This document shows positions 1 to 6,312 of a stretch of 9,096 nucleotides of DNA, piece by piece; position 1 is the stretch's first letter, and every line of letters starts with the position of its first letter. The notes below the pieces were generated by a model. It saw only the letters and a program-made list of their open reading frames with translations. It did no database searches and was not told where the DNA came from. Origin of the DNA: Spirochaetaceae bacterium. GTDB taxonomy: Bacteria > Spirochaetota > Spirochaetia > Treponematales > Breznakiellaceae. The stretch covers positions 1-9,096 of the forward strand of contig JAITHR010000135.1 in the NCBI GenBank assembly GCA_031279895.1, read 5' to 3'. Position numbers and translations under genes: made by a program.

Positions 1-438
1 GGCAAGGAGGGTGTTATAGCGTCTGGTCGGTTCGTCAAAGGGGATATTGCCCAGTCCGGTTTCGTTGCTGACCACGATACAGTTCCGCATGGCTTCCACG
101 AAGGCCCCAAGCATCGGGACGAAGTCCGGCTCCCGCTTATAGTACATAAGGTTGTTTATCCACATGGGAATACAGTCAACCACCGCATAATCTCCGGCGC
201 GGCCCAGGGCTTTCGCCAGATCAAGCGGCTCCTCAATGGTAACAAACCCGCCTTCGCCGCCCAGGGCCCTCCGCTCTTCCTTGTGGAGGCGGATGCGGTT
301 TTCCATTTCCTGATCCAGAACTTCGGCGGTGGCGATAAAAGAGATCGGCGCGGCCCAGGTTTCACGGGCAACGTCCAGTGCGCGCCGCGATTTTCCCGCC
401 TTAACCCCGCCGGTAATAAGCATAATCATAGCCTTCAT
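1..438 (-). CDS. cobU: CobU, adenosylcobinamide kinase / adenosylcobinamide-phosphate guanylyltransferase (C-terminus cut by window edge)
   Basis: This cytoplasmic enzyme phosphorylates adenosylcobinamide and then attaches GMP, giving adenosylcobinamide-GDP, the activated precursor for the nucleotide loop of cobalamin. Reading the minus strand from ATG at 438, I see 146 codons with no stop before the window edge. The family's usual length is about 180 residues, so roughly 35-40 C-terminal residues are missing. Visible motifs are the P-loop ITGGVKAGKS (residues 8-17), the RIRLHK segment with His52 at the place of the guanylylated histidine, DCIPMWINNLM (88-98, matching the ECITTMVTNL region of CobU), and VSNETGLGNIP (123-133, matching VTNEVGMGIVP). 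A purine-rich GGGAGGGGG lies about 13 bases before ATG 438. ATG at 429 is an alternative start. No other cob gene is visible. The product call is secure; the exact start is less so. Confidence 0.93.
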   Translation of the reverse strand, partial: MKAMIMLITGGVKAGKSRRALDVARETWAAPISFIATAEVLDQEMENRIRLHKEERRALGGEGGFVTIEEPLDLAKALGRAGDYAVVDCIPMWINNLMYYKREPDFVPMLGAFVEAMRNCIVVSNETGLGNIPFDEPTRRYNTLLA

Positions 439-464
439 CTTGAAAGATACGCCCCCTCCCTGTC

Positions 465-532
465 AACACCCGAAGGGTGTTTCATAAGCGTCCTGATACC
501 GCGGCAAACAACGCGGCGTCCGCGTAGAGGCG
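465..532 (-). repeat. Solo copy of hairpin-headed dispersed repeat
   Basis: A perfect 7-bp stem AACACCC / GGGTGTT with loop GAA (465-481) is followed on the plus strand by a 26-base block, 483-508, identical to 2481-2506. After that comes GTCCGCGTAGAGGCG (518-532), which differs by one base from 2516-2530. The spacing between the two blocks is the same (35 bases) in both copies. The stem sequence differs completely from the copy at 2465-2477, yet both pair perfectly. It lies between the end of the cytidylyltransferase gene and the start of cobU. There is no U-tract, so a classical terminator is not supported. Confidence 0.85.
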
Positions 533-552
533 GCGCCCCGAACCACGCATCC

Positions 553-963
553 CTAAGTAGTATCAATTTTCTTTCGTAGTATGCTGCTTGATATGCTCTC
601 GGTATAGGGTAAAATTACCACTTCGGCATTAACTTGTTTGAGTAACGTGTCTAATTCGGTATATTGTTTTGAGCCGCGGTAATCCGATCCGATAAATAAT
701 TTATCGTAACGGTATTTTTCCCATACGCCAAAACAGTCAGGTATATCTTTGATGATAACCTCATCGACATAGCGACAGGCGGATAGTATTTCCTTTCTAT
801 CCGCTTCAGGAATAATGGGATATTTATGCTTGTACGAGTAAATAAATTCGTCGCTGTTTAAACCTACAATCAGTTTGTCGCACCGCTCTCGCGCTCTACG
901 AATAAGGTTCAAATGACCTATATGAAACATATCAAAACTACCGCTGGTAAAACCCACTATCAT
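553..963 (-). CDS. TagD/GCT-type cytidylyltransferase (glycerol-3-phosphate or related CTP-transferase)
   Basis: A 136-residue protein, the usual length of the TagD / glycerol-3-phosphate cytidylyltransferase family. Enzymes of this type join CTP to a phosphorylated alcohol, giving a CDP-activated donor in the cytoplasm. Visible motifs are GFTSGSFDMFHIGHLNL (4-20) with the HxGH nucleotide-binding signature at His14-His17, the YKHKYPIIP segment (44-52) with the lysines expected before the ADRKEIL helix, CRYVDEVI (63-70), GSDYRG (92-97), and ESISSSILR (122-130), which stands where the family has RTEGISTT. The degenerate last motif (Glu-Ser for Glu-Gly) suggests a divergent member. The ATG at 963 overlaps the stop of the upstream licD-like gene as ATGA, and an AGGTG lies about 7 bases upstream. 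The substrate could be glycerol-3-phosphate, phosphocholine or phosphoethanolamine; the sequence does not decide. The gene shares the low GC of its partner. Confidence 0.85.
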   Translation of the reverse strand: MIVGFTSGSFDMFHIGHLNLIRRARERCDKLIVGLNSDEFIYSYKHKYPIIPEADRKEILSACRYVDEVIIKDIPDCFGVWEKYRYDKLFIGSDYRGSKQYTELDTLLKQVNAEVVILPYTESISSSILRKKIDTT

Positions 964-1907
964 TTTTTTACACCTGCCATCAGTTCATAAATAAATGCGG
1001 CATCCATAGATAAAAACCCGTCCAGTTTTTCATAGTTTCTCCAGTTATGCATTAAATTATCGGAGACCGAACCGTGTCCGAAATACATATCCGGCGGATA
1101 TGCCATAAAATCACCGAATTGGCTTTCTAATACGTTATCCGCGTTATTCGGAGCGGAAAGTTTCCTGCCCTCGAAAGGTATGACGGAAAGCGGAAAGATC
1201 CATTCATAACGAAAAATATTCTTGTTGCAATTTACCGCAAAAATATCACCGTCTACAACGGGAGATTTGCCTTCCATAATTTTTTCGCGCATGGTTTTCA
1301 TTTCCGCACATGTTCCGTGATACGGCATTTCCAACAGCGGCGCCGATAAGATATGATTGGGAGTAATATATTCGGCAATACGTTGTTTTAATTTTCCGGC
1401 ATCGGAAATGTCGGTCCGTTTATAGTATTGATGGAAAGGAAATACATCCACCGCGTCTAAAACAAAATCTTTTTCCGTGTATTTTATTTTTATAAATCCT
1501 CCACACCAATAATACCGTATTTTCCCGTTTTGAGGCATCCTGCCGACTATCCCGATAAATCGGTCGAAATCGTCTCTCATCATGGCCACATCAATATCAT
1601 CGTCCCACGGTATAAATCCGCCATGCCTGACTGCGCCGAGATGGGTGCCGGCATGAAGCCAGTATGCCAGTCCGTTTTCTTTGCAAAACCGGTCAAAGGC
1701 AAATAATACCTTGGTTTTTGCCTGCTGTATTTTACGCAGTGTTCCATGCGCCTGCGGACAGTTTGTAATAGGGTTATTAACAGACAGGATACTCATAACA
1801 GATGCCGACCGTACATCAGCCCTATCCAGCCTATCGAGAATTAACTGATGCCTTCTTAAAAACGGACCGAATAATTTTAAGAAAATAATTTTAACAAGAT
1901 GACGCAA
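960..1907 (-). CDS. licD: LicD-family phosphotransferase (CDP-alcohol : glycan)
   Basis: LicD proteins transfer phosphocholine or a similar phospho-alcohol from a CDP donor to a cell-surface sugar, working at the cytoplasmic face of the membrane. The hallmark block is GLAYWLHAGTHLGAVRHGG followed by FIPWDDDIDVAMMRDDFDRF (about residues 79-117 from the TTG at 1907), with the metal-binding acidic cluster DDDID. The C-terminal family motif, VIPFEGRKL followed by an FGDFM segment, is also present. Length is 315 residues, ordinary for the family. About 78 residues of poorly conserved sequence precede the core, starting with a hydrophobic, basic stretch (LVKIIFLKLFGPFLRR) that could contact the membrane. 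No ATG lies near the 5' end. TTG at 1907 is chosen because GGAGG at 1914-1918 is 6 bases upstream; TTG at 1913 would touch that site. The overlapping cytidylyltransferase probably supplies the donor. Base composition is AT-rich compared with flanking genes, consistent with transfer. Confidence 0.88.
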   Translation of the reverse strand: MRHLVKIIFLKLFGPFLRRHQLILDRLDRADVRSASVMSILSVNNPITNCPQAHGTLRKIQQAKTKVLFAFDRFCKENGLAYWLHAGTHLGAVRHGGFIPWDDDIDVAMMRDDFDRFIGIVGRMPQNGKIRYYWCGGFIKIKYTEKDFVLDAVDVFPFHQYYKRTDISDAGKLKQRIAEYITPNHILSAPLLEMPYHGTCAEMKTMREKIMEGKSPVVDGDIFAVNCNKNIFRYEWIFPLSVIPFEGRKLSAPNNADNVLESQFGDFMAYPPDMYFGHGSVSDNLMHNWRNYEKLDGFLSMDAAFIYELMAGVKK

Positions 1908-1913
1908 CTTCAA

Positions 1914-1918
1914 CCTCC
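1914..1918 (-). promoter_or_regulatory. Shine-Dalgarno site that decides the licD-like start
   Basis: On the minus strand GGAGG is followed by TTGAAGTTG. The first TTG (1913) directly abuts the site. The second (1907) is 6 bases away, which is a normal spacing, so the second is preferred. Confidence 0.6.
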
Positions 1919-1943
1919 GTCAATTTCTATGTGTTATGTGTAT

Positions 1944-1958
1944 GCCGGTAAAACCGGC
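1944..1958. repeat. Short hairpin upstream of the licD-like gene
   Basis: GCCGGT-AAA-ACCGGC forms a perfect 6-bp stem with a 3-nt loop, 37-51 bases before the TTG start at 1907. It could lie in the 5' leader of the licD unit. It resembles the 3-nt-loop hairpins of the dispersed repeats but lacks their tail. No clear promoter could be placed around it. Confidence 0.5.
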
Positions 1959-1998
1959 GTTTTGCGGTATTTTGAATAGATAAAACCGTGTTTCGGCG

Positions 1999-2043
1999 CC
2001 GCCTCCGGCGGTTTCATACGCTTCCCGCCTCGCGCCTTACAGC
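1999..2043 (-). repeat. Hairpin-headed dispersed repeat with 28-bp tail
   Basis: CCGCC-TCC-GGCGG (1999-2011) is a perfect 5-bp stem with a 3-nt loop. The tail TTTCATACGCTTCCCGC follows, as in the other copies. Bases 2016-2043 are an inverted match (26 of 28 bases) to 2235-2262, so the two bracket about 190 bases of GC-rich sequence. Read on the minus strand, the copy gives GGGAAGCGTATG directly before the stem. Confidence 0.8.
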
Positions 2044-2234
2044 AGACGCCTCCCGCTTTGCCGGAAGGCCCCAATGCGGAGGCCGGGTAAAGCTTGCTGT
2101 CCGGTAAGCCCGCCCCCCCCGCAGCGCGGAGACCTCCTGCCAAAGCGAAATGACCCCCCGCCCGAAGCGGGGAAATTTGTTTCTTCTATTAAGAAAGACT
2201 ATCGTGTGCGGCGCATGGGTATACGGACCGACCG
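2044..2234. other. GC-rich gene-free segment between inverted repeats
   Basis: No convincing gene. The segment holds a run of eight C (2113-2120), a 12-base inverted match (CCCGCTTTGCCG, 2052-2063) to the repeat at 2531-2542, and a perfect 6-bp stem CCCCGC / GCGGGG with loop CCGAA (about 2157-2173). That stem is followed by a T-rich but interrupted stretch, so a terminator is not supported. Open frames crossing it change composition abruptly and run into repeats; I judge them non-coding. Confidence 0.5.
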
Positions 2235-2491
2235 GCTGTAAGGCGTGAGGCAGGAAGCGTATATAAAAAATAAAAAAAGATAAAATTTTATCGAACAGGT
2301 ATTGACAAGTAGGGGGAGCGTACCTATAATCCGTTTGCCGTTTGCCGTTTGCCGTTTGCCGTTTGCCCAAACTATGCCCTGACGGGAACGCGGCATCAAA
2401 AATAAAAACCGTTCTATAATACATATACATAACTATACCATGCCTCCGCACATTTACAACAGGCCCGCCTCCGGCGGTTCCATAAGCGTCC
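2235..2491 (-). repeat. Composite dispersed repeat, copy 1 (minus orientation), with heptamer array
   Basis: Read on the minus strand from 2491, the order is: GGACGCTTATGGAA, stem CCGCC-GGA-GGCGG, a spacer, a TATTATAGAACGG block with TTTTTGATGC (about 2423-2394), CCCGTCAGGGCATAGTTTGG (2386-2367), five CAAACGG heptamers (2365-2331), TATAGGT, a CCCCCTACTTGTCAATA-like block, TTCGATAAAAT, a T-rich run, and an end block (2262-2235) ending in CCTTACAGC. The same blocks occur in the same order on the plus strand at 8741-9010. Similarity is patchy, with strong islands (for example 17 of 20 bases just before the arrays), so the copies are related but old. Confidence 0.8.
2331..2365 (-). repeat. Heptamer tandem array, 5 units of CGGCAAA type
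   Basis: Five perfect tandem CCGTTTG units on the plus strand, equal to CAAACGG (a rotation of CGGCAAA) on the minus strand. The unit differs by one base from the CGACAAA unit at 8841-8896. Being 7 bases long, the array cycles through all reading frames, which argues against a coding role. Confidence 0.95.
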
Positions 2492-2593
2492 TGATACCGC
2501 GGCAAATTAGGCAATGTCTGCGTAGAGGCGCGGCAAAGCGGGCGGGCTAGGGTAGGGCGCGGCGCGGGAAGCTTATGGAACCGTCGGAGGCGG
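2465..2593. mobile_element. MITE-like 129-bp element with imperfect terminal inverted repeats
   Basis: Left end: CCGCCTCCGGCGG (2465-2477) plus TTCCATAAGCGTCC. Right end, inverted: GGGAAGCTTATGGAA (2566-2580) plus CCGTCGGAGGCGG (2581-2593). The ends match in 25 of 27 bases, and each also contains its own small stem with a 3-nt loop. The interior is GC-rich and non-coding, and its left half recurs at 483-532. I could not define a target-site duplication. The element stops 16 bases before the -35 box of the TonB operon promoter. A non-autonomous transposable element is the simplest reading; a REP-type palindromic unit is an alternative. Confidence 0.6.
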
Positions 2594-2609
2594 CGGAGGC
2601 TGCGGGGGG

Positions 2610-2638
2610 CTGACATTATTTTGTTTTTGGTGTTTAAT
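2610..2638 (+). promoter_or_regulatory. Predicted sigma70-type promoter of the TonB receptor operon
   Basis: CTGACA (2610-2615, five of six consensus bases) and TTTAAT (2633-2638, five of six) are separated by 17 bases of AT-rich sequence inside a GC-rich region. The predicted transcription start falls at about 2645. It sits just downstream of the MITE-like element. Confidence 0.6.
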
Positions 2639-2674
2639 AGCATAATGCGCGTGCGTGGGAGTACCTCTTTTAAA

Positions 2675-5275
2675 ATGTTGAGAACCTGGGCCTTCGGAAT
2701 GCTGTTTTTCATTGCGGCCCGTATACCCCTCTACCCTCAGGAGGTGGTGGTGGCGGTGGAAGACACGGACCTGAACCTTCCGCTCGAAGGAGCGGTGATC
2801 CGTTCGTGGGACGGGGAGGAATATACCTGCGACGCCGAGGGAAAAGCGGTTATTCCGGTGCCCGCTGACCGCCAGGTGGTTATCCACGCCGCGTACCCGG
2901 GCTATGAAAACGGACGGCTCGTCATCGCGCCGGGCGCGTCGGGGCCGCTCGTTCTGGGGCTGCGCCTAAGCTCCTTTATGGAACATCAGGAACTGGTCAT
3001 CGAAGCGCGGCGCACCGGAGAAAGCGAGACCCGAACAGGCCGCAGCGTGGGCATCGCGGACCGCGCCCTCTCCCAAACAGCAGAAATCGGCATTGTCGAA
3101 GACGTAATGACCTCGATCAAACTCCTCCCCGGCGTGGGCTACTCCGGTATGTTTAACGCGCTGCCCTCTATCCGCGGCGGGGAGCCGGGGGATCTGACCG
3201 CGGTGTTCGACGGGTTCTATATCTCAAGCCCCTACCACTGGGGCGGCGGGGTCTCAATATTCGACCCGCGCATGGTAAAGAGCGCCCGCCTTTCCCACGG
3301 CGTCTTTTCAGCCCGCTACGGACATACGATTTCCGGCCTTTTGGAAATAACCGCCCGAAGCCCCTCGTCGGAAGAGATGGAAGCGGAACTGGGCGTCTCC
3401 TCCAGCGCCGCGAACCTTAATATCTCCTATCCGCTCGGCCCTTTGGGGAAAAAAAACAAAGGGGGCATCATGCTCATGGGAAAAACGACCTATTGGGACC
3501 CGTTTATTGAGTTTGCGAAACTCTTTGTGGAAGAGGTAAACTATGTGAAGGTCGCCCCGTATATACGGAGCGCGGCGCTGTCCGCGCACTACCGGTTTAC
3601 CGCGGACCTTGAGGCGAGCGCCCACGGCTTTATCGGCACCGACGGGGTGGGGGCGCTGTTTGAGAACCGGTACGAAGAGCCCGGGAAACTCAAGGGGGAA
3701 ACGAACCTCAAGTTTGACTGGAACAACAGCATCGGGTTTCTCATCGCGGGCTTTACGCTGAACCCCGCGCCCCAGATGGCGCTCAAGGCTACCGCGGGCA
3801 TCGGGTTTCACAACGCGGCGGTTGCGGGGTATATGAAAGACCGCATACAGGTCTGGTACTCCGACGAGTTTAAGGAACGGATACGCGACCGGTGGCCCGC
3901 CCTTATCCCCATGATACGGGATGACTATTATAATCTGGATCAAACCCTCCATATCGAAGACACCGAAGGGGTTGCGAACGTCCAGGCCGGAGCTGATTTT
4001 GACTGGGACTACGGCAAGGGGCTGCTCTTTGCTTTCGGGGTTCAGGAGCTGTACTCCCGTTTTACAAGCAGCGCCGCTATAGAGGCCAACCTTGAGCGGC
4101 AGTACGGGTCGGTAAAAGATTACTTCACCCTGCCGCCGCCCCTTGCGGGCAGTATTCCCGACGACGTTTACCTCCATTATCCCTTTTATTACACGATAGA
4201 CGTGGCCAATCAGATTTTTAACTCTTCCCTCTACGCCGCGGCGGAGTACACCAGCGCGGACAGGCGGTTCGGTGCGGAACTGGGGCTGCGTCTGGATCAC
4301 ATCTATTTTGTGGGCAGGGATTTTTCCATACAGACCTATCCCGCGGTAAACCCCCGTCTCAATCTTGATTTCACGGTTCTTGAAGATCGGGGCATTATCG
4401 AATCCCTCAGCGCCACTGTGGGAACCGGCCTTTTCTCGTCGATAAACGACACGATTTCCTATATCGAGAGCAGGTACGGGATAGCGGACTTCGACCTCAG
4501 ACAGAACCGCTCATGGACGAGCGTGCTGGGCGCCAAGATTGATATTGCAGGCGGCTTCAGCTTTAACATCGAAACCTACTTTAAGTACGTGTTTGACCGC
4601 GCCTATATGTACGGGAACCTTGAGCCCGGGCGGGACGACGTGGCCCAGTTCAGGTTCGACGGCCAGGGGGTTATCGCGGGCTTCGACCTTATGCTCCAGA
4701 AGTTCGAGTCCCGCTACTGGGACGGCTGGCTTTCCTATTCTTTTAACTACGCCCGCTACCGCAACCCGCAGGGGGACCCGTCAAGCTCCGTGGGGCGGGA
4801 CTGGTACTACCCCTCTTTCCACCGGTTTCACAACCTCAACCTTATTCTCACGGTAAAGCCTGTCTCCCGCGTGGCGGTTACCACCCGATTCGGCCTGGCA
4901 TCAGGACGCCCCAAGCCGGCAGTCGGCGCGATTGAAAGCTATCCGGTCTTACTCTTTGACCCCTACGACCCGTCAAATCCGTCCAACGGCACGATCATCG
5001 AGAAATGGAAACGCTCCTCGTCGTACTCGGACTCCGAGCGCACCACCTGGTCCATTCCCCTTGACCTCAAAGTCTCCCTGTTCTTTTTTAACCCCAAAGG
5101 GAAGAGTCAGGGGGAACTATACGTGGCAATTGAGAATCTCACCTCCCTCGTGTACAAGGCCCAGGCCAATACCTCGTTTAACGCCTACACCGGAAAAGAG
5201 GAAACCGGCAGCGACGCGGCGGCTTATGAGATACCCCTGCCCCTGCCGTCAGTCGGGTTCAAGTGGACGTATTAA
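2675..5275 (+). CDS. TonB-dependent outer-membrane receptor with N-terminal carboxypeptidase-regulatory-like domain
   Basis: Receptors of this family bind a scarce ligand at the cell surface and import it through a 22-strand barrel, using energy from TonB-ExbB-ExbD. From ATG 2675 the protein has 866 residues. In order: a signal peptide (1-22, MLRTWAFGMLFFIAA core); a beta-sandwich like carboxypeptidase regulatory domains (about 23-97); a TonB-box-like ELVIEA (106-111); a plug (about 120-228) with KLLPGVG, SIRGGEPGD, VFDGFYI and ARYGHTISGLLEITAR; then a barrel rich in alternating aromatics, ending in the outer-membrane signature VGFKWTY. ATG 2645 (eight further in-frame codons upstream begin with TTG 2621) is also possible, but the predicted transcript starts there, whereas GGGAG at 2657-2661 precedes 2675. 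A run of eight A lies at 3449-3456. The ligand is unknown. It heads the operon, 84 bases before the lipoprotein gene. Confidence 0.9.
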   Translation: MLRTWAFGMLFFIAARIPLYPQEVVVAVEDTDLNLPLEGAVIRSWDGEEYTCDAEGKAVIPVPADRQVVIHAAYPGYENGRLVIAPGASGPLVLGLRLSSFMEHQELVIEARRTGESETRTGRSVGIADRALSQTAEIGIVEDVMTSIKLLPGVGYSGMFNALPSIRGGEPGDLTAVFDGFYISSPYHWGGGVSIFDPRMVKSARLSHGVFSARYGHTISGLLEITARSPSSEEMEAELGVSSSAANLNISYPLGPLGKKNKGGIMLMGKTTYWDPFIEFAKLFVEEVNYVKVAPYIRSAALSAHYRFTADLEASAHGFIGTDGVGALFENRYEEPGKLKGETNLKFDWNNSIGFLIAGFTLNPAPQMALKATAGIGFHNAAVAGYMKDRIQVWYSDEFKERIRDRWPALIPMIRDDYYNLDQTLHIEDTEGVANVQAGADFDWDYGKGLLFAFGVQELYSRFTSSAAIEANLERQYGSVKDYFTLPPPLAGSIPDDVYLHYPFYYTIDVANQIFNSSLYAAAEYTSADRRFGAELGLRLDHIYFVGRDFSIQTYPAVNPRLNLDFTVLEDRGIIESLSATVGTGLFSSINDTISYIESRYGIADFDLRQNRSWTSVLGAKIDIAGGFSFNIETYFKYVFDRAYMYGNLEPGRDDVAQFRFDGQGVIAGFDLMLQKFESRYWDGWLSYSFNYARYRNPQGDPSSSVGRDWYYPSFHRFHNLNLILTVKPVSRVAVTTRFGLASGRPKPAVGAIESYPVLLFDPYDPSNPSNGTIIEKWKRSSSYSDSERTTWSIPLDLKVSLFFFNPKGKSQGELYVAIENLTSLVYKAQANTSFNAYTGKEETGSDAAAYEIPLPLPSVGFKWTY

Positions 5276-5359
5276 CAGAGGGGGCGGGACAGATGAAACG
5301 CATGAAGAACGAGCGGATACATAACGGGAAAAACAGGAAAAACGGAAAGAGGAGCGCGT

Positions 5360-6271
5360 ATGGGCGGTAAACGGGGCGTACAAAAAAAACGCGGCGCCTG
5401 GGTGTGGGCGTGCGCGGCATTCTGCGTGTGCGTAACAGGGTGCGCCGGCATCATGGAAACAATGGAAATAGGAGGCCGGGCGCTTGACGGCTCGCTCTTC
5501 GCGGAAAAGACCCGTGCGAAGTACCTGCTCTTTACAGCCGGCTCGGAAGATCCGGCGCTTGAAGCGCGGCTGGTTCGGCGGGGTGCCGAGGAATACGTCG
5601 TTATTACCCTCCGCGCCTTTCCCTGTCTGAGGCTTTACGGCACCGCGCCGGATCCGGACGGCAGCTTCCGGTTTAAGCGGGCGCATTTCCTTGAAGGCGC
5701 CGCAGCGGGCTGGAACGAGTTCAGCGTTGAACTTGCGGGAACCGGCGTGTTTCTTGTTGAGGGAGGGGAAACCGGAGAAGCGGGGAACAAGGGAACCCTG
5801 TGGTGTATCCCGCCTATCGAGATTGAGACGCTCCGGCTTGAGGAAGGCCGGATACGCCACAAGGGAAGCAGACTCACAGGCGGCGAGGCGCTGGGGAGGC
5901 TCCAGAACCGGCAGGACCGGATTACCGCCCTGACCGACTGGATGCGCGGCCAGGCGGATACCCCGCGCTTTGAGAAACGGAAGGAATTCGATGACTACTG
6001 GAAGCCGCTCGTTCTGCCTGAGACGGTGCGTCCCGCGAAGCGTCCCGCGTCTTTTGTGCGGGAAAACGCGGTGTGGGCGCGGGGCGAGGATATCCGGTGG
6101 AATACCGGCTATACCGAGGCGCTGTTTCCAGAGGAGCTGCGGACGCTCCGCAACTCCGGCGCGCTCCTGCGGGACTGGGAAGAGGCCGGAGAGTGGATAT
6201 ACACCCGCTATCAATGGGAGTATATCGTAACGCTTCTTTCGGAACGGTATGCGTTACGAAAAGCAAAATAA
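5360..6271 (+). CDS. Predicted lipoprotein of unknown function in the TonB operon
   Basis: I do not recognise a family. The 303-residue product starts with a basic n-region (MGGKRGVQKKR), a hydrophobic stretch (AWVWACAAFCVCV) and a lipobox-like VTGC, giving Cys28 as the likely lipidated residue; the cysteine-rich h-region is unusual. The mature part is charged, shows no membrane segment, and has an aromatic-rich C-terminal third (DDYWKPL, EWIYTRYQWEYIV). The start ATG 5360 has GAGGAG about 6 bases upstream. Its place between the receptor and exbB suggests a periplasmic or outer-membrane accessory of the same uptake system, for example ligand handling; that is inference from position only. A run of eight A covers codons 8-10, and a 9-bp stem-loop lies just before the stop codon. 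Confidence 0.8.
   Translation: MGGKRGVQKKRGAWVWACAAFCVCVTGCAGIMETMEIGGRALDGSLFAEKTRAKYLLFTAGSEDPALEARLVRRGAEEYVVITLRAFPCLRLYGTAPDPDGSFRFKRAHFLEGAAAGWNEFSVELAGTGVFLVEGGETGEAGNKGTLWCIPPIEIETLRLEEGRIRHKGSRLTGGEALGRLQNRQDRITALTDWMRGQADTPRFEKRKEFDDYWKPLVLPETVRPAKRPASFVRENAVWARGEDIRWNTGYTEALFPEELRTLRNSGALLRDWEEAGEWIYTRYQWEYIVTLLSERYALRKAK
6225..6259 (+). other. Stem-loop at the 3' end of the lipoprotein gene
   Basis: TCGTAACGC (6225-6233) pairs perfectly with GCGTTACGA (6251-6259) across a 17-nt loop, 9 bases before the stop codon at 6269. What follows is A-rich, not U-rich, so it is not an intrinsic terminator. It could mark an RNA processing or stability boundary between the receptor/lipoprotein part and the exbB-tonB part. 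Confidence 0.5.
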
Positions 6272-6312
6272 TACATAACATACCATAAAAAGAAACGAAG
6301 TGAGGTTTTAGT

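Noticed and set aside
1..438. Functional link between CobU and the TonB receptor as a corrinoid uptake system
   Set aside because: The genes are on opposite strands and separated by the licD cassette and repeats, and no other cobalamin gene or riboswitch is visible before the receptor.
2157..2173. CCCCGC / GCGGGG stem as a transcription terminator
   Set aside because: The following T-rich stretch is interrupted and no gene upstream on the plus strand would need it.
2279..2295. GATAAAATTTTATC palindrome followed by T7 as a minus-strand terminator
   Set aside because: A pure A/T stem with no loop is a poor terminator, and the equivalent site in the second composite copy has lost the symmetry.
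2014..2712. Long minus-strand open frame (232 codons) across the repeat field
   Set aside because: It runs through the heptamer array, the MITE-like element and the first codons of the receptor, has no family resemblance, and its composition follows the repeats.
3308..4300. Long minus-strand open frame (330 codons) inside the receptor gene
   Set aside because: It lies wholly antisense to a well-supported TonB-dependent receptor; it is a by-product of GC-rich codon usage, and the product matches nothing I know.
5293..5370. Small basic frame (25 codons, MKRMKNERIHNGK...) between receptor and lipoprotein genes
   Set aside because: It overlaps the lipoprotein start in another frame and has only a weak purine-rich upstream region. 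A translated leader is possible but unsupported.
5249..6214. Minus-strand open frame (321 codons) opposite the lipoprotein gene
   Set aside because: The plus-strand frame has a lipobox signal peptide, a good ribosome-binding site and operon context; the antisense frame has none of these.
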